From Terriglobia bacterium (GTDB lineage: Bacteria; Acidobacteriota; Terriglobia; Terriglobales; Acidobacteriaceae), in NCBI GenBank assembly GCA_021324365.1, contig JAJPJE010000043.1:1-64000 (forward strand): DNA of 64,000 nucleotides, written 5' to 3'. The notes under the pieces were generated by a model. The model had not been told where the DNA came from and did no database searches. It was given only the letters and a program-made list of their open reading frames with translations. Position numbers and translations under genes: made by a program. Every line of letters begins with the position of its first letter. The first letter of the stretch is position 1. This document shows, in pieces, positions 9,688 through 17,962 of this stretch.

Positions 9688-10176
9688 TCACTGCACTCTT
9701 CTCGATCGCTGGCGATTCTTCTCTGCCCATTTATGACGCGCGCGCATAACTTCTGCGATGTCCTCGGGCTCCGGTTCAGGGAGCTCCGCCAGAACTTTGC
9801 GAAGTTTTCCATGACTTACTGCCACTTCCGGCACTTGTAGCGCTTCCTTGTATTTGCGATAGAAGTCGGAGGAATCCAACTCTGGCGGGGTAACTAATTT
9901 GCTGATTTCCGAACGAACCGCAGCCGCATCGAGCGGAGAAATCTCGGGGTGGACAAGCAATTCGTCTATGTCGACCATCAACTCGCTCATCGCGTGCAGC
10001 CAGCCGAACTCAGGATGGTTCAAGAGCAAGCGTAATAGTTCACCGGGGCTGCTCACACGTCCGAACTTCTTTTCATAATGCTCTTTGGTAACCTCGACGA
10101 GCTCCCGGTGAAGTTCTTTCAGGGTTCTTCCGGCATCTGCCACCGCGGCGTGCAGCTTAGTTTCAGTGTTAGCCAT
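9688..10176 (-). CDS. Conserved alpha-helical protein of unknown function, coupled to marR
   Basis: A soluble, charged protein of 162 residues predicted to be mostly helical, with segments LKELHRELVEVTKEHYEKKFG, LLNHPEFGWLHAMSELMVDIDELL and LRKVLAELPEPEPEDIAEVM. No family is recognised. The ATG at 10176 is the third of three tandem ATGs and has GGAG at suitable spacing. It overlaps the end of the marR gene by 8 bp, so translational coupling is likely. The longer open frame upstream only reflects marR read in another phase. It is the last gene of the doxX-marR-unknown operon. Confidence 0.75.
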   Translation of the reverse strand: MANTETKLHAAVADAGRTLKELHRELVEVTKEHYEKKFGRVSSPGELLRLLLNHPEFGWLHAMSELMVDIDELLVHPEISPLDAAAVRSEISKLVTPPELDSSDFYRKYKEALQVPEVAVSHGKLRKVLAELPEPEPEDIAEVMRARHKWAEKNRQRSRRVQ

Positions 10177-10663
10177 CATCATTCTCCACTGGCACTGACG
10201 GTGTCGAAGCGCGAATCTCGTCGAGGATGCCCAGCAAGCGCTGAATGTCAGTTTCTTGGATGCGCTGAAACCATTGTGCCGCCCATTGCGAAAGTACCGG
10301 GTGTAAAGTTTCCAGCAAGGCCAGCCCTCGCGCCGTGATCCGCGAACGCACGGATCGCCTATCTCCCGGGTCGCGCTTTCTGGAAATGAGTCCGCGCTTC
10401 TCGAGTCTACCAAGAAGTCGAGTGATATCGGGTTCGCGCTGCACGAGCCTCTCGCCAATTTCCTTGCAGCTCCAACCGGAATCGCCAGCCCCGCGAAGAA
10501 TGCGTAATACGTTGTACTGCGTCGCCGTAAGATCGTGCTTGCGCAATACATCTTCGATCGGTGCTGAAATGACGGCTACCGTCCTAAGCAGGCTTACCAG
10601 CGCCTCCTCCGGCTTCGTCGGAAACGGACGCTGCTGCTGTATTTCCTTCCGGATCCCACTCAT
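10169..10663 (-). CDS. MarR-family transcriptional regulator
   Basis: A 164-residue winged-helix regulator. The DNA-binding region includes LTATQYNVLRIL, WSCKEIGERL, EPDITRLLGRLEKRGLISRKRDPGDRRSVRSRITARG, the standard MarR recognition helix and wing. MarR proteins usually repress neighbouring genes and release DNA on binding small phenolic ligands or on oxidation; there is no cysteine in the visible DNA-binding motif. It follows doxX by 27 bp and overlaps the next gene, so the three form one operon. A palindrome upstream of doxX (11218-11234) is a plausible operator. Confidence 0.92.
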   Translation of the reverse strand: MSGIRKEIQQQRPFPTKPEEALVSLLRTVAVISAPIEDVLRKHDLTATQYNVLRILRGAGDSGWSCKEIGERLVQREPDITRLLGRLEKRGLISRKRDPGDRRSVRSRITARGLALLETLHPVLSQWAAQWFQRIQETDIQRLLGILDEIRASTPSVPVENDDG

Positions 10664-10690
10664 AAACGACCCACTGGTGACGAAGAAAAG

Positions 10691-11167
10691 TTACGAGCGT
10701 GCGGTAGCTCCGAGCACCGGCGCTTCCGATTTCGAAAGTAGTCGATCAAGAGATAAGGCACCCGCCCCACTGGCCATGATCATGATCGTCAGAGCTATTG
10801 CCAGAAGGTGATATTCGTAGCCTTCGCCCGGTTGATTGCCGTACCAGTTGGCGAAGAATCCGATGTGACGGTGAACCATCAGGACCGCAACCACCATATT
10901 GCAGAAGATTCCGAAAGCTGCGATTCGGCTCAGGAACCCAACAATCAGGCCCAGGCCGCCGAGGAATTCCGCCATGATTGCAAGGAACGCAAGTGGAGCC
11001 GGAATGCCCATCTTCGCGGTGAAAAAGCCCATGGTGCCGCTGAAACCGAATCCGCCAAACCAGCCCAGCACTTTCTGCGCACCATGCGCAAAGAACACGA
11101 TACCGAGAATCAAACGTGAAAGCGACAGTGCCACGCTGCTGTTGGTTCTAAGCAGTTTCTCAAACAT
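10691..11167 (-). CDS. DoxX-family membrane protein
   Basis: A 158-residue protein with four predicted membrane helices, beginning LSRLILGIVFFAHGAQKVLGWFGG, the DoxX signature, followed by GIPAPLAFLAIMAEFLGGLGLIVG. DoxX/DoxD-like proteins are small quinone-linked or redox-associated membrane proteins, and MarR-controlled DoxX genes are often induced by oxidants. It is the first gene of a doxX-marR-unknown operon, which suggests a stress-response role. The start has only a weak Shine-Dalgarno, and a perfect palindrome CGCCCCCGGGGGCG sits 16 bp upstream at 11183-11196. Confidence 0.9.
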   Translation of the reverse strand: MFEKLLRTNSSVALSLSRLILGIVFFAHGAQKVLGWFGGFGFSGTMGFFTAKMGIPAPLAFLAIMAEFLGGLGLIVGFLSRIAAFGIFCNMVVAVLMVHRHIGFFANWYGNQPGEGYEYHLLAIALTIMIMASGAGALSLDRLLSKSEAPVLGATARS

Positions 11168-11217
11168 AGGTCTCGTCTTTCCCGCCCCCGGGGGCGTTGC
11201 AAAATTTATTCGTTTAA

Positions 11218-11234
11218 AACAGATATTTTCTGTT
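11218..11234. promoter_or_regulatory. Palindrome upstream of doxX-marR, candidate MarR operator
   Basis: AACAGA-TATTT-TCTGTT is a perfect 6-bp inverted repeat with a 5-bp AT-rich centre, in the 158-bp divergent region between doxX and thiG. Its size resembles typical MarR sites. Assignment to this regulator is inferred from position only. Confidence 0.4.
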
Positions 11235-11325
11235 CGGGAAAAGATTCACGATCTTTGTGGCGGTCTTCGGTGATATGGGTCAAACTCGTCTGTATTCCAC
11301 GCCTTACGTTCATTAAAATACGTGT

Positions 11326-12099
11326 ATGACAGACGCTCTCACGATTGCCGGTCGCACTTTTCGCTCGCGGTTGATCGTTGGTACCGGAAAATACAAGTCG
11401 GGCCAGGAAACCGCGCACGCCATCGAATCCAGCGGCGCCGAGATGGTCACCGTGGCTGTTCGCCGCGTGAACCTCGATCGCTCCAAAGAGTCGCTGCTCG
11501 ACTTCATCGACCCGAAGCAATATTTCCTTCTGCCGAATACCGCTGGATGTTACACGGCGGACGAAGCCATCCGTACCGCTCGGTTGGGCCGCGAAGTCGG
11601 CCTGTCCGACTGGGTGAAGATTGAAGTAATTGGCGATCAGGCTACCCTGTATCCCGACACCCAGGCGACTTTGGAAGCGACCCGCGTACTGGTGAAAGAG
11701 GGCTTCACGGTTCTGCCCTACACGACTGATGACATTGTAGTTGCAAAAAAGCTGATTGAAGCCGGCGCATCTGCTGTCATGCCCCTGGGTGCCCCCATCG
11801 GCTCAGGGCTAGGCATTCAGAACACGGCCAACATTCGCATTCTGCGCGAAATGATTACGGAGGTCCCGCTGATCATCGACGCAGGCGTCGGGACGGCCTC
11901 CGATGCAACCGTCGCAATGGAACTCGGCGCCGATGCGGTCCTGATGAACACCGGCATTGCTCATGCTGGCGATCCCATCCTGATGGCCGAAGCTATGAAG
12001 CACGCAGTTCTCGCGGGACGCCAGGCGTACATCGCCGGACGCATGCCCAAGAAACTGTACGCAACGGCAAGCTCGCCACTGGAAGGCGTAGTCCGATAA
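11326..12099 (+). CDS. thiG: Thiazole synthase ThiG
   Basis: A 257-residue TIM-barrel enzyme forming the thiazole phosphate of thiamine from 1-deoxyxylulose-5-phosphate, dehydroglycine and ThiS thiocarboxylate. Visible hallmarks: [12 protein letters not shown] at the start, the Schiff-base lysine in WVKIEVIGD (about Lys98), [12 protein letters not shown], and the phosphate-binding [10 protein letters not shown]. Full family length. It stands alone here; thiS, thiF, thiO/H and thiC are not in the window, and no TPP riboswitch was recognised upstream. A strong terminator follows. Confidence 0.97.
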   Translation: MTDALTIAGRTFRSRLIVGTGKYKSGQETAHAIESSGAEMVTVAVRRVNLDRSKESLLDFIDPKQYFLLPNTAGCYTADEAIRTARLGREVGLSDWVKIEVIGDQATLYPDTQATLEATRVLVKEGFTVLPYTTDDIVVAKKLIEAGASAVMPLGAPIGSGLGIQNTANIRILREMITEVPLIIDAGVGTASDATVAMELGADAVLMNTGIAHAGDPILMAEAMKHAVLAGRQAYIAGRMPKKLYATASSPLEGVVR

Positions 12100-12159
12100 G
12101 TCAGACGGTATTGTGCAGATCGCAGGTTTTTGAGCGAGATAGGATGAAGACCAGAGGCG

Positions 12160-12187
12160 AAAGAGGCGGCTTTGATGCCGCCTCTTT
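12160..12187. terminator. Bidirectional terminator hairpin after thiG
   Basis: AAAGAGGCGGC and GCCGCCTCTTT form a perfect 11-bp stem around a 6-nt loop. It has A/T runs on both sides and lies between convergent thiG and the small secreted protein gene. Confidence 0.85.
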
Positions 12188-12197
12188 ACCACCAATC

Positions 12198-12512
12198 CTA
12201 CTTCGATGCCATCTCCACCGCATCAACGTGAACGGTGCCATTGTTCACGGAACCCTTTACGTTTACGTGATGTCCGATGTGATCTTTCAGTGCATCGGGA
12301 TTATCGACCTTCAGGATCTTTTTATCCTTGTCGTTGACGAAGACCATGGGCGAGCCGCTCTCGATGCACTTCTTCGCACACTCTTCTTTGCCAGGACCGG
12401 CATGAGCAGCGCACTTCTCATCGCTGACCCAACCAGTCATCGAGCTTTCGGCAGCAAATGCGAACGAAGCCACAAAGCAGCAGGCGAACGCCAGTGCCAG
12501 TAATTTCCTCAT
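12198..12512 (-). CDS. Small secreted protein of unknown function
   Basis: A 104-residue exported protein. Its signal peptide (MRKLLALAFACCFVASFAFA) is followed by MTGWVSDEKCAAH, GKEECAKKCIESG, PMVFVND and a C-terminal stretch HHVNVKGSVNNGTVHVDAVE that reads like a small beta-barrel. Three cysteines could bind metal or form disulfides. Similar short secreted proteins with a TGWVSDxxC start are common in acidobacteria (resembling the DUF5818 type, from memory). The ATG at 12512 is preferred over a TTG 6 nt upstream because AGGAG then has a 7-nt spacing. Confidence 0.75.
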   Translation of the reverse strand: MRKLLALAFACCFVASFAFAAESSMTGWVSDEKCAAHAGPGKEECAKKCIESGSPMVFVNDKDKKILKVDNPDALKDHIGHHVNVKGSVNNGTVHVDAVEMASK

Positions 12513-12652
12513 GTGCAATCTCCTTTTCTTTTTAATGACATCTGAATTGCCCGCGGGATGTTGAGCGCCCCACAGCGCTCGTCCGACGAAGTGGCTACCA
12601 GCTCTACACCTGGTTTTGTAAGATTCTGGCCTGAGAATAGCAGTTTTGCAAA

Positions 12653-13051
12653 CTACTTCAGCTGTGCGGAATTTGTTGTGGGAGGATTCGGTTGGCGGCG
12701 GGGCAACAGGTAGATGACTTCTCCTGGACGCGCGTATCCGAATTCTTCGCGGGCCGCTTTCTCCACGGCTTTCGGATCGGTGCGAAGGGCGTCAACTTCC
12801 TTGTTGAGACGATCGTTTTCTTTCTGCAGCGACTGCACTTCTGTCTGTGCCTCGCGGTACTCTGCTTTTTTGCTCTGATATACGACCATCCCATTCGCCC
12901 CAAAGATGACGTGGAACGCCATCCAAGCTGCGATCACCGCCACTGCCACGGTGGCCAATTTCCGGCGCCAGCGAAAGAGGAAGTCGTAAGCCCTGTGTAC
13001 GTCTTCGTTTGTCTCGAGTTGTTCAACGAACCGGTCTAGGTTTTCCCGCAT
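12653..13051 (-). CDS. FtsB/DivIC-family septum formation initiator
   Basis: A 132-residue bitopic membrane protein: a cytoplasmic N-terminus, one membrane helix (LATVAVAVIAAWMAFHVIFG, about residues 32-51), then a coiled coil (YREAQTEVQSLQKENDRLNKEVDALRTD) and the family motif VEKAAREEFGYARPGEVIYLLP. FtsB/DivIC bridges FtsL and FtsQ in the divisome. The N-terminal extension is longer than in E. coli FtsB. It stands alone rather than next to eno, a common partner elsewhere. Confidence 0.88.
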   Translation of the reverse strand: MRENLDRFVEQLETNEDVHRAYDFLFRWRRKLATVAVAVIAAWMAFHVIFGANGMVVYQSKKAEYREAQTEVQSLQKENDRLNKEVDALRTDPKAVEKAAREEFGYARPGEVIYLLPRRQPNPPTTNSAQLK

Positions 13052-13326
13052 GATTCCCCAACAACGGGCTCACTGGTTGATGAGCCGGGCGCACCGAGAG
13101 GTACGCGAAGTCTCGGTGCGACCCAATTTGTAGTGAACGTCTCTTCATCTTCTGCGTCAAGCAGAAGTTCCGTTATCGCACATGCAGGAATCAACTTTGG
13201 CAAACAATTTCAGATTGACATCGCAACTTTCACCACTCCGGTTGCATTGTGAACGCTCACCTCATTGAGATGCCGACGGCGATTGCTTGTGCCGTTTACT
13301 CGCAAAGTTCCTCGAAACAGGACAGA

Positions 13327-13671
13327 ATGGAAGTCATGATCGACTATTGCATCGTTCTCACGACCGCCGGGTCCGGGGAGGAAGCCGAGCGCATTGCGGC
13401 GGCGATGGTAGGAGCCAGACTCGCGGCTTGCGTGAATATAGTCTCGCCGATCACTTCCTTCTATCGCTGGAAGGATGCTGTGCAGAAAGAACAGGAATGG
13501 TTGTTGTTGATCAAGACGCGGGCCACTCTGTTCGAGGATATCTGCGGACGCATTCGAGAACTGCACTCCTACGAATTGCCGGAATGCATTCAGATTCCGA
13601 TAGCCAACGGAGGGGCGGACTACTTGAACTGGATCGCCGAGAATTCCAAGGCGAAAAATGAAAAGCGGTGA
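13327..13671 (+). CDS. cutA: Divalent-cation tolerance protein CutA
   Basis: A 114-residue trimeric ferredoxin-like-fold protein. Motifs: IVLTTAGSGEEAERIAAAMV, AACVNIVSPITSFYRWKDAV, EWLLLIKTRATLFEDICGRI and the family signature HSYELPECIQIPIANG. CutA is linked to copper and divalent-metal tolerance, but its biochemical role is unsettled. The ATG at 13327 is chosen because AGGA lies just upstream and the 26 residues before it do not match the family. Its stop lies inside a terminator hairpin. Confidence 0.95.
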   Translation: MEVMIDYCIVLTTAGSGEEAERIAAAMVGARLAACVNIVSPITSFYRWKDAVQKEQEWLLLIKTRATLFEDICGRIRELHSYELPECIQIPIANGGADYLNWIAENSKAKNEKR

Positions 13672-13689
13672 GCGCCAATCTCACCGCTT
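13663..13689. terminator. Bidirectional terminator between cutA and the zinc-ribbon gene
   Basis: AAGCGGTGAG pairs perfectly with CTCACCGCTT (10 bp) around a 7-nt loop. It lies exactly between two convergent genes and overlaps the cutA stop codon. Confidence 0.8.
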
Positions 13690-13707
13690 GTACTTCTTGG
13701 ATTTCAG

Positions 13708-13887
13708 CTACAACTTTTCGTAAAACGCGCAGCCCGAACAGGAAATGTACATCCCGCCGGGGACGCCGCGCTCCACATCCTTCACCCGCTTTACGATGCG
13801 GGTCGGCTTGCCGCATTTCGGGCAGTCGGTGCTCTTCGAGGTATCCATTTCCTTCTTGCGGTCAGCCGTCTTTGCAACCTTCGCCAT
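13708..13887 (-). CDS. Small zinc-ribbon protein
   Basis: A 59-residue protein with a basic N-terminus and two CxxC knuckles (DCPKCGKPTR and ISCSGCAFYEK). This resembles the C4 zinc ribbon found at the C-terminus of topoisomerase I and in stand-alone small proteins. It likely binds one zinc and perhaps nucleic acid. The ATG at 13887 follows GGAGAG with good spacing, so the upstream in-frame extension of six residues is not used. Confidence 0.75.
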   Translation of the reverse strand: MAKVAKTADRKKEMDTSKSTDCPKCGKPTRIVKRVKDVERGVPGGMYISCSGCAFYEKL

Positions 13888-14140
13888 AAGTCTCTCCTGA
13901 CACAATTTCCCCGCCAGGCGACGGCCTGCGGGACTGGAATGATTTCGGGAGTAATCAGATAATCTACTGGCTCAGAGGCCAAAGATGGGTCGCGCCAGGC
14001 GCAATTCCTCTACTCGCCGTTCCCTATAGATTTTACACTACCAGCCGAGCGGAATTGCGTCAGTCGCCGCAACCTTATTCGAAAACATACAATACCGGTT
14101 TCTCATTGGGCGCGTCACTCTCTGCAGCGCCCAGCGAACT

Positions 14141-14596
14141 ATGCCAAATCCAACTTCTGTTTCCCGACCCTCAACCCTCGATGCAGGCTTGCTGATTCTC
14201 CGAATTGGTGCCGGCTTTTCTCTATTTGCGCTATTCGGACTGGCAAAAGTCAAAGCTGCTATCGCTTTAACTGTTCACCATCAGCCGTGGCTATTCATCG
14301 AATTTCTCCGCCGTCTCGGCTTCCCGCTGCCCATGGTCGCCGCGTTCGTGCAAACCATCAATGAATCCTTAGGCGGGCTGTTCGTGCTGATCGGCTTCTA
14401 CACACGGATTGCTGCCGCCTTTCTGACGGTCGGATTTGCGGTTGCCACCTATTGCAGTGCACGCATTCATGAGCCGTCCGTCTTCATAGCCGCATGCTAT
14501 TGCCTGATGTTCCTGGTGCTCTCGCTTACCGGACCCGGAACAATTTCAATGGACGGCATGCGCGCCAGTGTTCTGGCCAGCTCGGCAAAGAGGTAA
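14141..14596 (+). CDS. DoxX-family membrane protein
   Basis: A 151-residue protein with about four membrane helices. LLILRIGAGFSLFALFGLAKVK and FVQTINESLGGLFVLIGFYTRIAAAFL match the DoxX family core. It probably works in or near the quinone/redox pool, but no specific function is known. It is followed by a cupin gene after 22 bp, so the two may be co-transcribed. It is a distant paralogue of the DoxX at 10.7-11.2 kb, without a regulator beside it. Confidence 0.85.
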   Translation: MPNPTSVSRPSTLDAGLLILRIGAGFSLFALFGLAKVKAAIALTVHHQPWLFIEFLRRLGFPLPMVAAFVQTINESLGGLFVLIGFYTRIAAAFLTVGFAVATYCSARIHEPSVFIAACYCLMFLVLSLTGPGTISMDGMRASVLASSAKR

Positions 14597-14618
14597 TCTA
14601 TTCTCAGGTGAGGACGCC

Positions 14619-14972
14619 ATGGAAAAGCTCCATAGCTGGAACAAAACTGAAGTCGAACAACTGAACCCGCTGTTCACACGTCAACTGATCACCGGCGAGC
14701 AGGTGATGCTCGCCCGGATCGTGCTGAAAAAGGGCTGCATCGTCCCTATGCATCAGCACCACAACGAACAGGTTTCGAGCACTCTTAAAGGCGCGTTGAA
14801 GTTCACGCTCGAAGGCCGCGAGGTGACGGTGCACGAAGGCGAAGTGCTCTGCATTCCGCCTAACGTTCCCCATATGGCAGAGGCCCTTGAAGACACTCTC
14901 GCCCTCGACGTCTTCACCCCTCCGCGCCAGGACTGGCTCGACAAAAAGGACGACTATCTGCGTGGAAAGTGA
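14619..14972 (+). CDS. Cupin-domain protein
   Basis: A 117-residue single-domain cupin. Motif 1 is visible as MHQHHNEQVSSTLKGALKFTL (His, His, Glu metal ligands) and motif 2 as PPNVPHMAEALEDT with the fourth His. The fold normally binds a divalent metal; the substrate is unknown. It starts at 14619 after a GGTGAGGA sequence. The longer frame upstream comes from the doxX tail in another phase. Co-transcription with doxX is likely. Confidence 0.88.
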   Translation: MEKLHSWNKTEVEQLNPLFTRQLITGEQVMLARIVLKKGCIVPMHQHHNEQVSSTLKGALKFTLEGREVTVHEGEVLCIPPNVPHMAEALEDTLALDVFTPPRQDWLDKKDDYLRGK

Positions 14973-15094
14973 AACTCTGCTGAGATTCGTTTTCGTTTGC
15001 GCCGAAAGCAAGCAGCCGAAATCCTGCCCGTTTGACCACTTCCCTCCCCTCTGATACCTTAGCCCGTTTTGTCCAGTAAGGAGACAGCACATTC

Positions 15095-16273
15095 ATGGCC
15101 CTGAAATTCAGGGGGGTTGATTTCATTGATTTCGACAGTCTTCTTTCGGAAGACGAAATCCTGGTTCGCGACAACACGCGCAAGTTCGTGGAAGAGAACG
15201 TCATTCCCGGCATCGAACAGTGGAATCGCGATGGTAAATTCCCTCGCGAGTTGATCCGGCCGATGGGCGAACTGGGGTTTTACGGTGCAAACCTGAAAGG
15301 CTACGGCTGCGCCGAAATGTCGAATGTCGAGTATGGCCTCGTCATGCAGGAACTGGAACGCGGCGATAGTGGCCTGCGATCCTTCGTCAGCGTGCAATCA
15401 GCGCTGGTGATGTATCCGATCTACGCCTTCGGCAGCGACGCACAAAAGGATCAATGGCTGCAGGCCATGGCCAAAGGTGAAAAGCTTGGCTGCTTTGGCC
15501 TGACCGAACCAGATGCCGGATCGAATCCCGGTGCTATGCGCACCCGTGCACGTAAGGACGGCAACGAATACGTTCTGAACGGCGAGAAAATGTGGATCAC
15601 TTCCGGTTCGATCGCCGATGTTGCAGTGATCTGGGCAAAAGTTGACGACGAACGCGGCAACGTTCGCGGGTTCTTGGTCGAAACCGATCGCCCGGGATTT
15701 AAAGCCGCTGACATTCACGGTAAATGGTCGTTGCGCGCCTCAGTAACCTCCAGCTTGTCTTTACAGGACGTTCGCATTCCCGCCTCCAACATTCTGCCCA
15801 AGACAGAGGGTCTGAAGAACGCGCTGATGTGCCTGAATCAGGCACGCTATGGCATAGCCTGGGGCGGCGTTGGTGCGGCCATGGCCGTTTACGATTGCGC
15901 GCTGCAGTATGCGCAATTCCGCAAGCAGTTCCGCGATCAGCCCATTGCCTCGCATCAAATGGTTCAGGAAAAGCTGGTCTGGATGATTAACGAGATCAGC
16001 AAAGCACAGCTACTCGTTCTTCATGTCGGTCGATTAAAAGACAAGAACAGGGCGGCCCACTATCACATTTCGATGGCGAAGCGAAACAATGTGGGGATAG
16101 CACTAGAGTGTGCGCGTATGGCTCGCGACATCCTTGGCGCGAACGGTATTGCCGACGAGTACCCAGTTTTCCGCCATATGGCCAACTTGGAATCGGTCAA
16201 GACGTACGAGGGTACAAATGATGTGCACACCCTGATCATTGGCCAGCAGATCACGGGTATTGACGCCTTCTGA
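15095..16273 (+). CDS. Glutaryl-CoA dehydrogenase (acyl-CoA dehydrogenase family)
   Basis: A 392-residue FAD enzyme that oxidises and decarboxylates glutaryl-CoA to crotonyl-CoA in lysine/tryptophan and aromatic breakdown. FAD/substrate motifs: LGCFGLTEPDAGSNPGAM, GEKMWITSGSIADVAVIWA and RQFRDQPIASHQMVQ-like sequence. The catalytic base is Glu in KTYEGTNDVH (about residue 371), and the C-terminus GQQITGIDAF is typical for this subgroup. It is electron donor to an ETF, such as that encoded at 27.8-29.7 kb. The start has GGAG 12 nt upstream. No glutaconyl-CoA or CoA-transferase gene is adjacent. Confidence 0.92.
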   Translation: MALKFRGVDFIDFDSLLSEDEILVRDNTRKFVEENVIPGIEQWNRDGKFPRELIRPMGELGFYGANLKGYGCAEMSNVEYGLVMQELERGDSGLRSFVSVQSALVMYPIYAFGSDAQKDQWLQAMAKGEKLGCFGLTEPDAGSNPGAMRTRARKDGNEYVLNGEKMWITSGSIADVAVIWAKVDDERGNVRGFLVETDRPGFKAADIHGKWSLRASVTSSLSLQDVRIPASNILPKTEGLKNALMCLNQARYGIAWGGVGAAMAVYDCALQYAQFRKQFRDQPIASHQMVQEKLVWMINEISKAQLLVLHVGRLKDKNRAAHYHISMAKRNNVGIALECARMARDILGANGIADEYPVFRHMANLESVKTYEGTNDVHTLIIGQQITGIDAF

Positions 16274-16427
16274 TGATTTTTAAGCTGCCACACCCTCTAG
16301 CCGTGTGTTGGCGTAACGTGGGAAGCAATACAACTGGGATAAGCAACCATCTAGGCTGGGGCTTCAATCGAATTCAGACTTGTCACGACTGAACCCCTGT
16401 TCAGCCGGAGAGGAAAGGGGCATCCTC

Positions 16428-17471
16428 ATGGCAACAGACACTACTCATCACGTCACCACGGAAACCAAGAAGGCCAAAGGTTTTGGCCAGAATATCGAAA
16501 GTGATCTCGCACTGGAATTCCTGCGCGTGGTCGAAAAGGCTGCCATCGCTTCGGCACGCACCATGGGACAGGGCGATCGTCACCTTGCCGATAAAGTTGC
16601 CACGGAAACCATGCGCGAGGTCATGGACACGGTTCCGATGCATGGCACTATTGTTATAGGCGAAGGGGAACGCGACGAAGCTCCTATGCTCTACATCGGC
16701 GAGAGCGTCGGTGCCGAGTTTCCTGACAACACCTCCGTTCCCGAGGTGGACATTGCAGTCGATCCTCTGGAGGGCACGAACCTGTGCGCGACCGGTGCAC
16801 CCGGATCAATTACCGTGCTCGCTGTTTCCGAACGTGGCGGACTGCTCCATGCGCCCGATTGCTACATGGAGAAAATTATCGTGAATGCACAGTGCAAAGG
16901 CTGCGTCAGCCTCGACGCACCTCCCGGAGAGAACCTGCGCCAGATCGCAAAAGCCATGAACCGCGATGTGGACGATCTCGTGGTCGTAGTGCTCGACCGC
17001 TCCCGGCACGAGAAGTTGATCAACGATATTCGCAAGGCTGGCGCACGGATTCGCCTGATCGGCGACGGTGATCTTTCCGCCGGCATTACTGCAGCAATCG
17101 AAGGGACTGGTGTGCAAGCCGTGATGGGATCCGGCGGCGCTCCGGAAGGCGTCATCACTGCCGCGGCAATCCGCTGCGTGAACGGCTATATGCTCGGACG
17201 ATTAGTTGTAAAGCCCGAACAGGAGCAGCGCCTCGCCCGAATGGGAGTTACTGATAAGAACAAAATCTACACCGCCGACGAACTCGCTCCCGGCAAGCAG
17301 TTGATCTTTGCCGCGACCGGCGTCACGGAAGGACCTTTGATGAAAGGCGTGCGCTTCTTCGGAGAGGGCGTGCGCACATCATCGCTGATCATGACGCTGG
17401 AGACAGGCAAAGTTCGCTTCATCGAAAGCATCCATCTCGAGAAGAAGCCAGGCGCAAGAGTGAAGTTCTAG
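16428..17471 (+). CDS. glpX: Class II fructose-1,6-bisphosphatase GlpX
   Basis: A 347-residue metal-dependent phosphatase of gluconeogenesis. Family motifs: [41 protein letters not shown] (metal ligands, near residue 110), [28 protein letters not shown] and [13 protein letters not shown]. Length is normal. The ATG at 16428 follows an AAAGGGG sequence; an upstream in-frame GTG/TTG extension is not family-like. It is the only fructose bisphosphatase in the window and fits the sugar-phosphate genes at 19-25 kb. Confidence 0.97.
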   Translation: MATDTTHHVTTETKKAKGFGQNIESDLALEFLRVVEKAAIASARTMGQGDRHLADKVATETMREVMDTVPMHGTIVIGEGERDEAPMLYIGESVGAEFPDNTSVPEVDIAVDPLEGTNLCATGAPGSITVLAVSERGGLLHAPDCYMEKIIVNAQCKGCVSLDAPPGENLRQIAKAMNRDVDDLVVVVLDRSRHEKLINDIRKAGARIRLIGDGDLSAGITAAIEGTGVQAVMGSGGAPEGVITAAAIRCVNGYMLGRLVVKPEQEQRLARMGVTDKNKIYTADELAPGKQLIFAATGVTEGPLMKGVRFFGEGVRTSSLIMTLETGKVRFIESIHLEKKPGARVKF

Positions 17472-17498
17472 AGATCGTCCCTATGATCAAATAGAAGC

Positions 17499-17897
17499 AT
17501 GCAGCGCCTGAAGATCAAGACGCAACGCAAACGGCAGATCGTTGACATAACCGATCGGATTCAGTCTGCTTTGCAGAAGCAATCAGCCGCAACCGGCCTT
17601 TGTCAGCTAACGGTCCTGCACACAACGGCCGCTCTCACCACTGCCGATCTCGATCCCGGTACCGATCTCGATATGCTCGATGCATTCGAGGCACTGATCC
17701 CGAAGCTGCACTATCGCCATCCGCACAATCCCGCACACGTTCCCGATCACATTCTCTCCACCCTGATCGGAACCTCGCTTACTCAGCCTGTCGACTCCGG
17801 TGAATTGGTGCTTGGCACCTGGCAGCGCATTATCCTGGTGGAACTCGACGGCCCGCGCGAACGCGAGGTCGTTCTCACGTTTGTAGCGGAAGAGTAG
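17499..17897 (+). CDS. yjbQ: YjbQ/UPF0047 family protein (putative secondary thiamine-phosphate synthase)
   Basis: A 132-residue small beta-fold protein. Family motifs: LTVLHTTAALTTADLDPGTDLDMLDAFEALIP, then HNPAHVPDHILSTLIGTSLTQPV and LGTWQRIILVELDGPREREV. Members can complement thiE defects weakly, hence the name, but the physiological reaction is uncertain. It starts 27 bp after glpX and is probably co-transcribed with it. Confidence 0.92.
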   Translation: MQRLKIKTQRKRQIVDITDRIQSALQKQSAATGLCQLTVLHTTAALTTADLDPGTDLDMLDAFEALIPKLHYRHPHNPAHVPDHILSTLIGTSLTQPVDSGELVLGTWQRIILVELDGPREREVVLTFVAEE

Positions 17898-17913
17898 CGC
17901 AGCGTCTCGTCCG

Positions 17914-17932
17914 TGCGCGTCTAGTGCGCACC
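17914..17932. terminator. Weak hairpin between yjbQ and the asparaginase gene
   Basis: GTGCGC and GCGCAC form a 6-bp stem with a 7-nt loop between two convergent genes. There is no clear T tract, so the assignment is tentative. Confidence 0.4.
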
Positions 17933-17962
17933 AAGCCGAGAACCGATACCCGACGGCGGCCG

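Noticed and set aside
11168-11325. TPP riboswitch before thiG
   Set aside because: The conserved THI-box segments (CTGAGA and the 3' ACCTGAT-like part) were not found in this 158-bp region.
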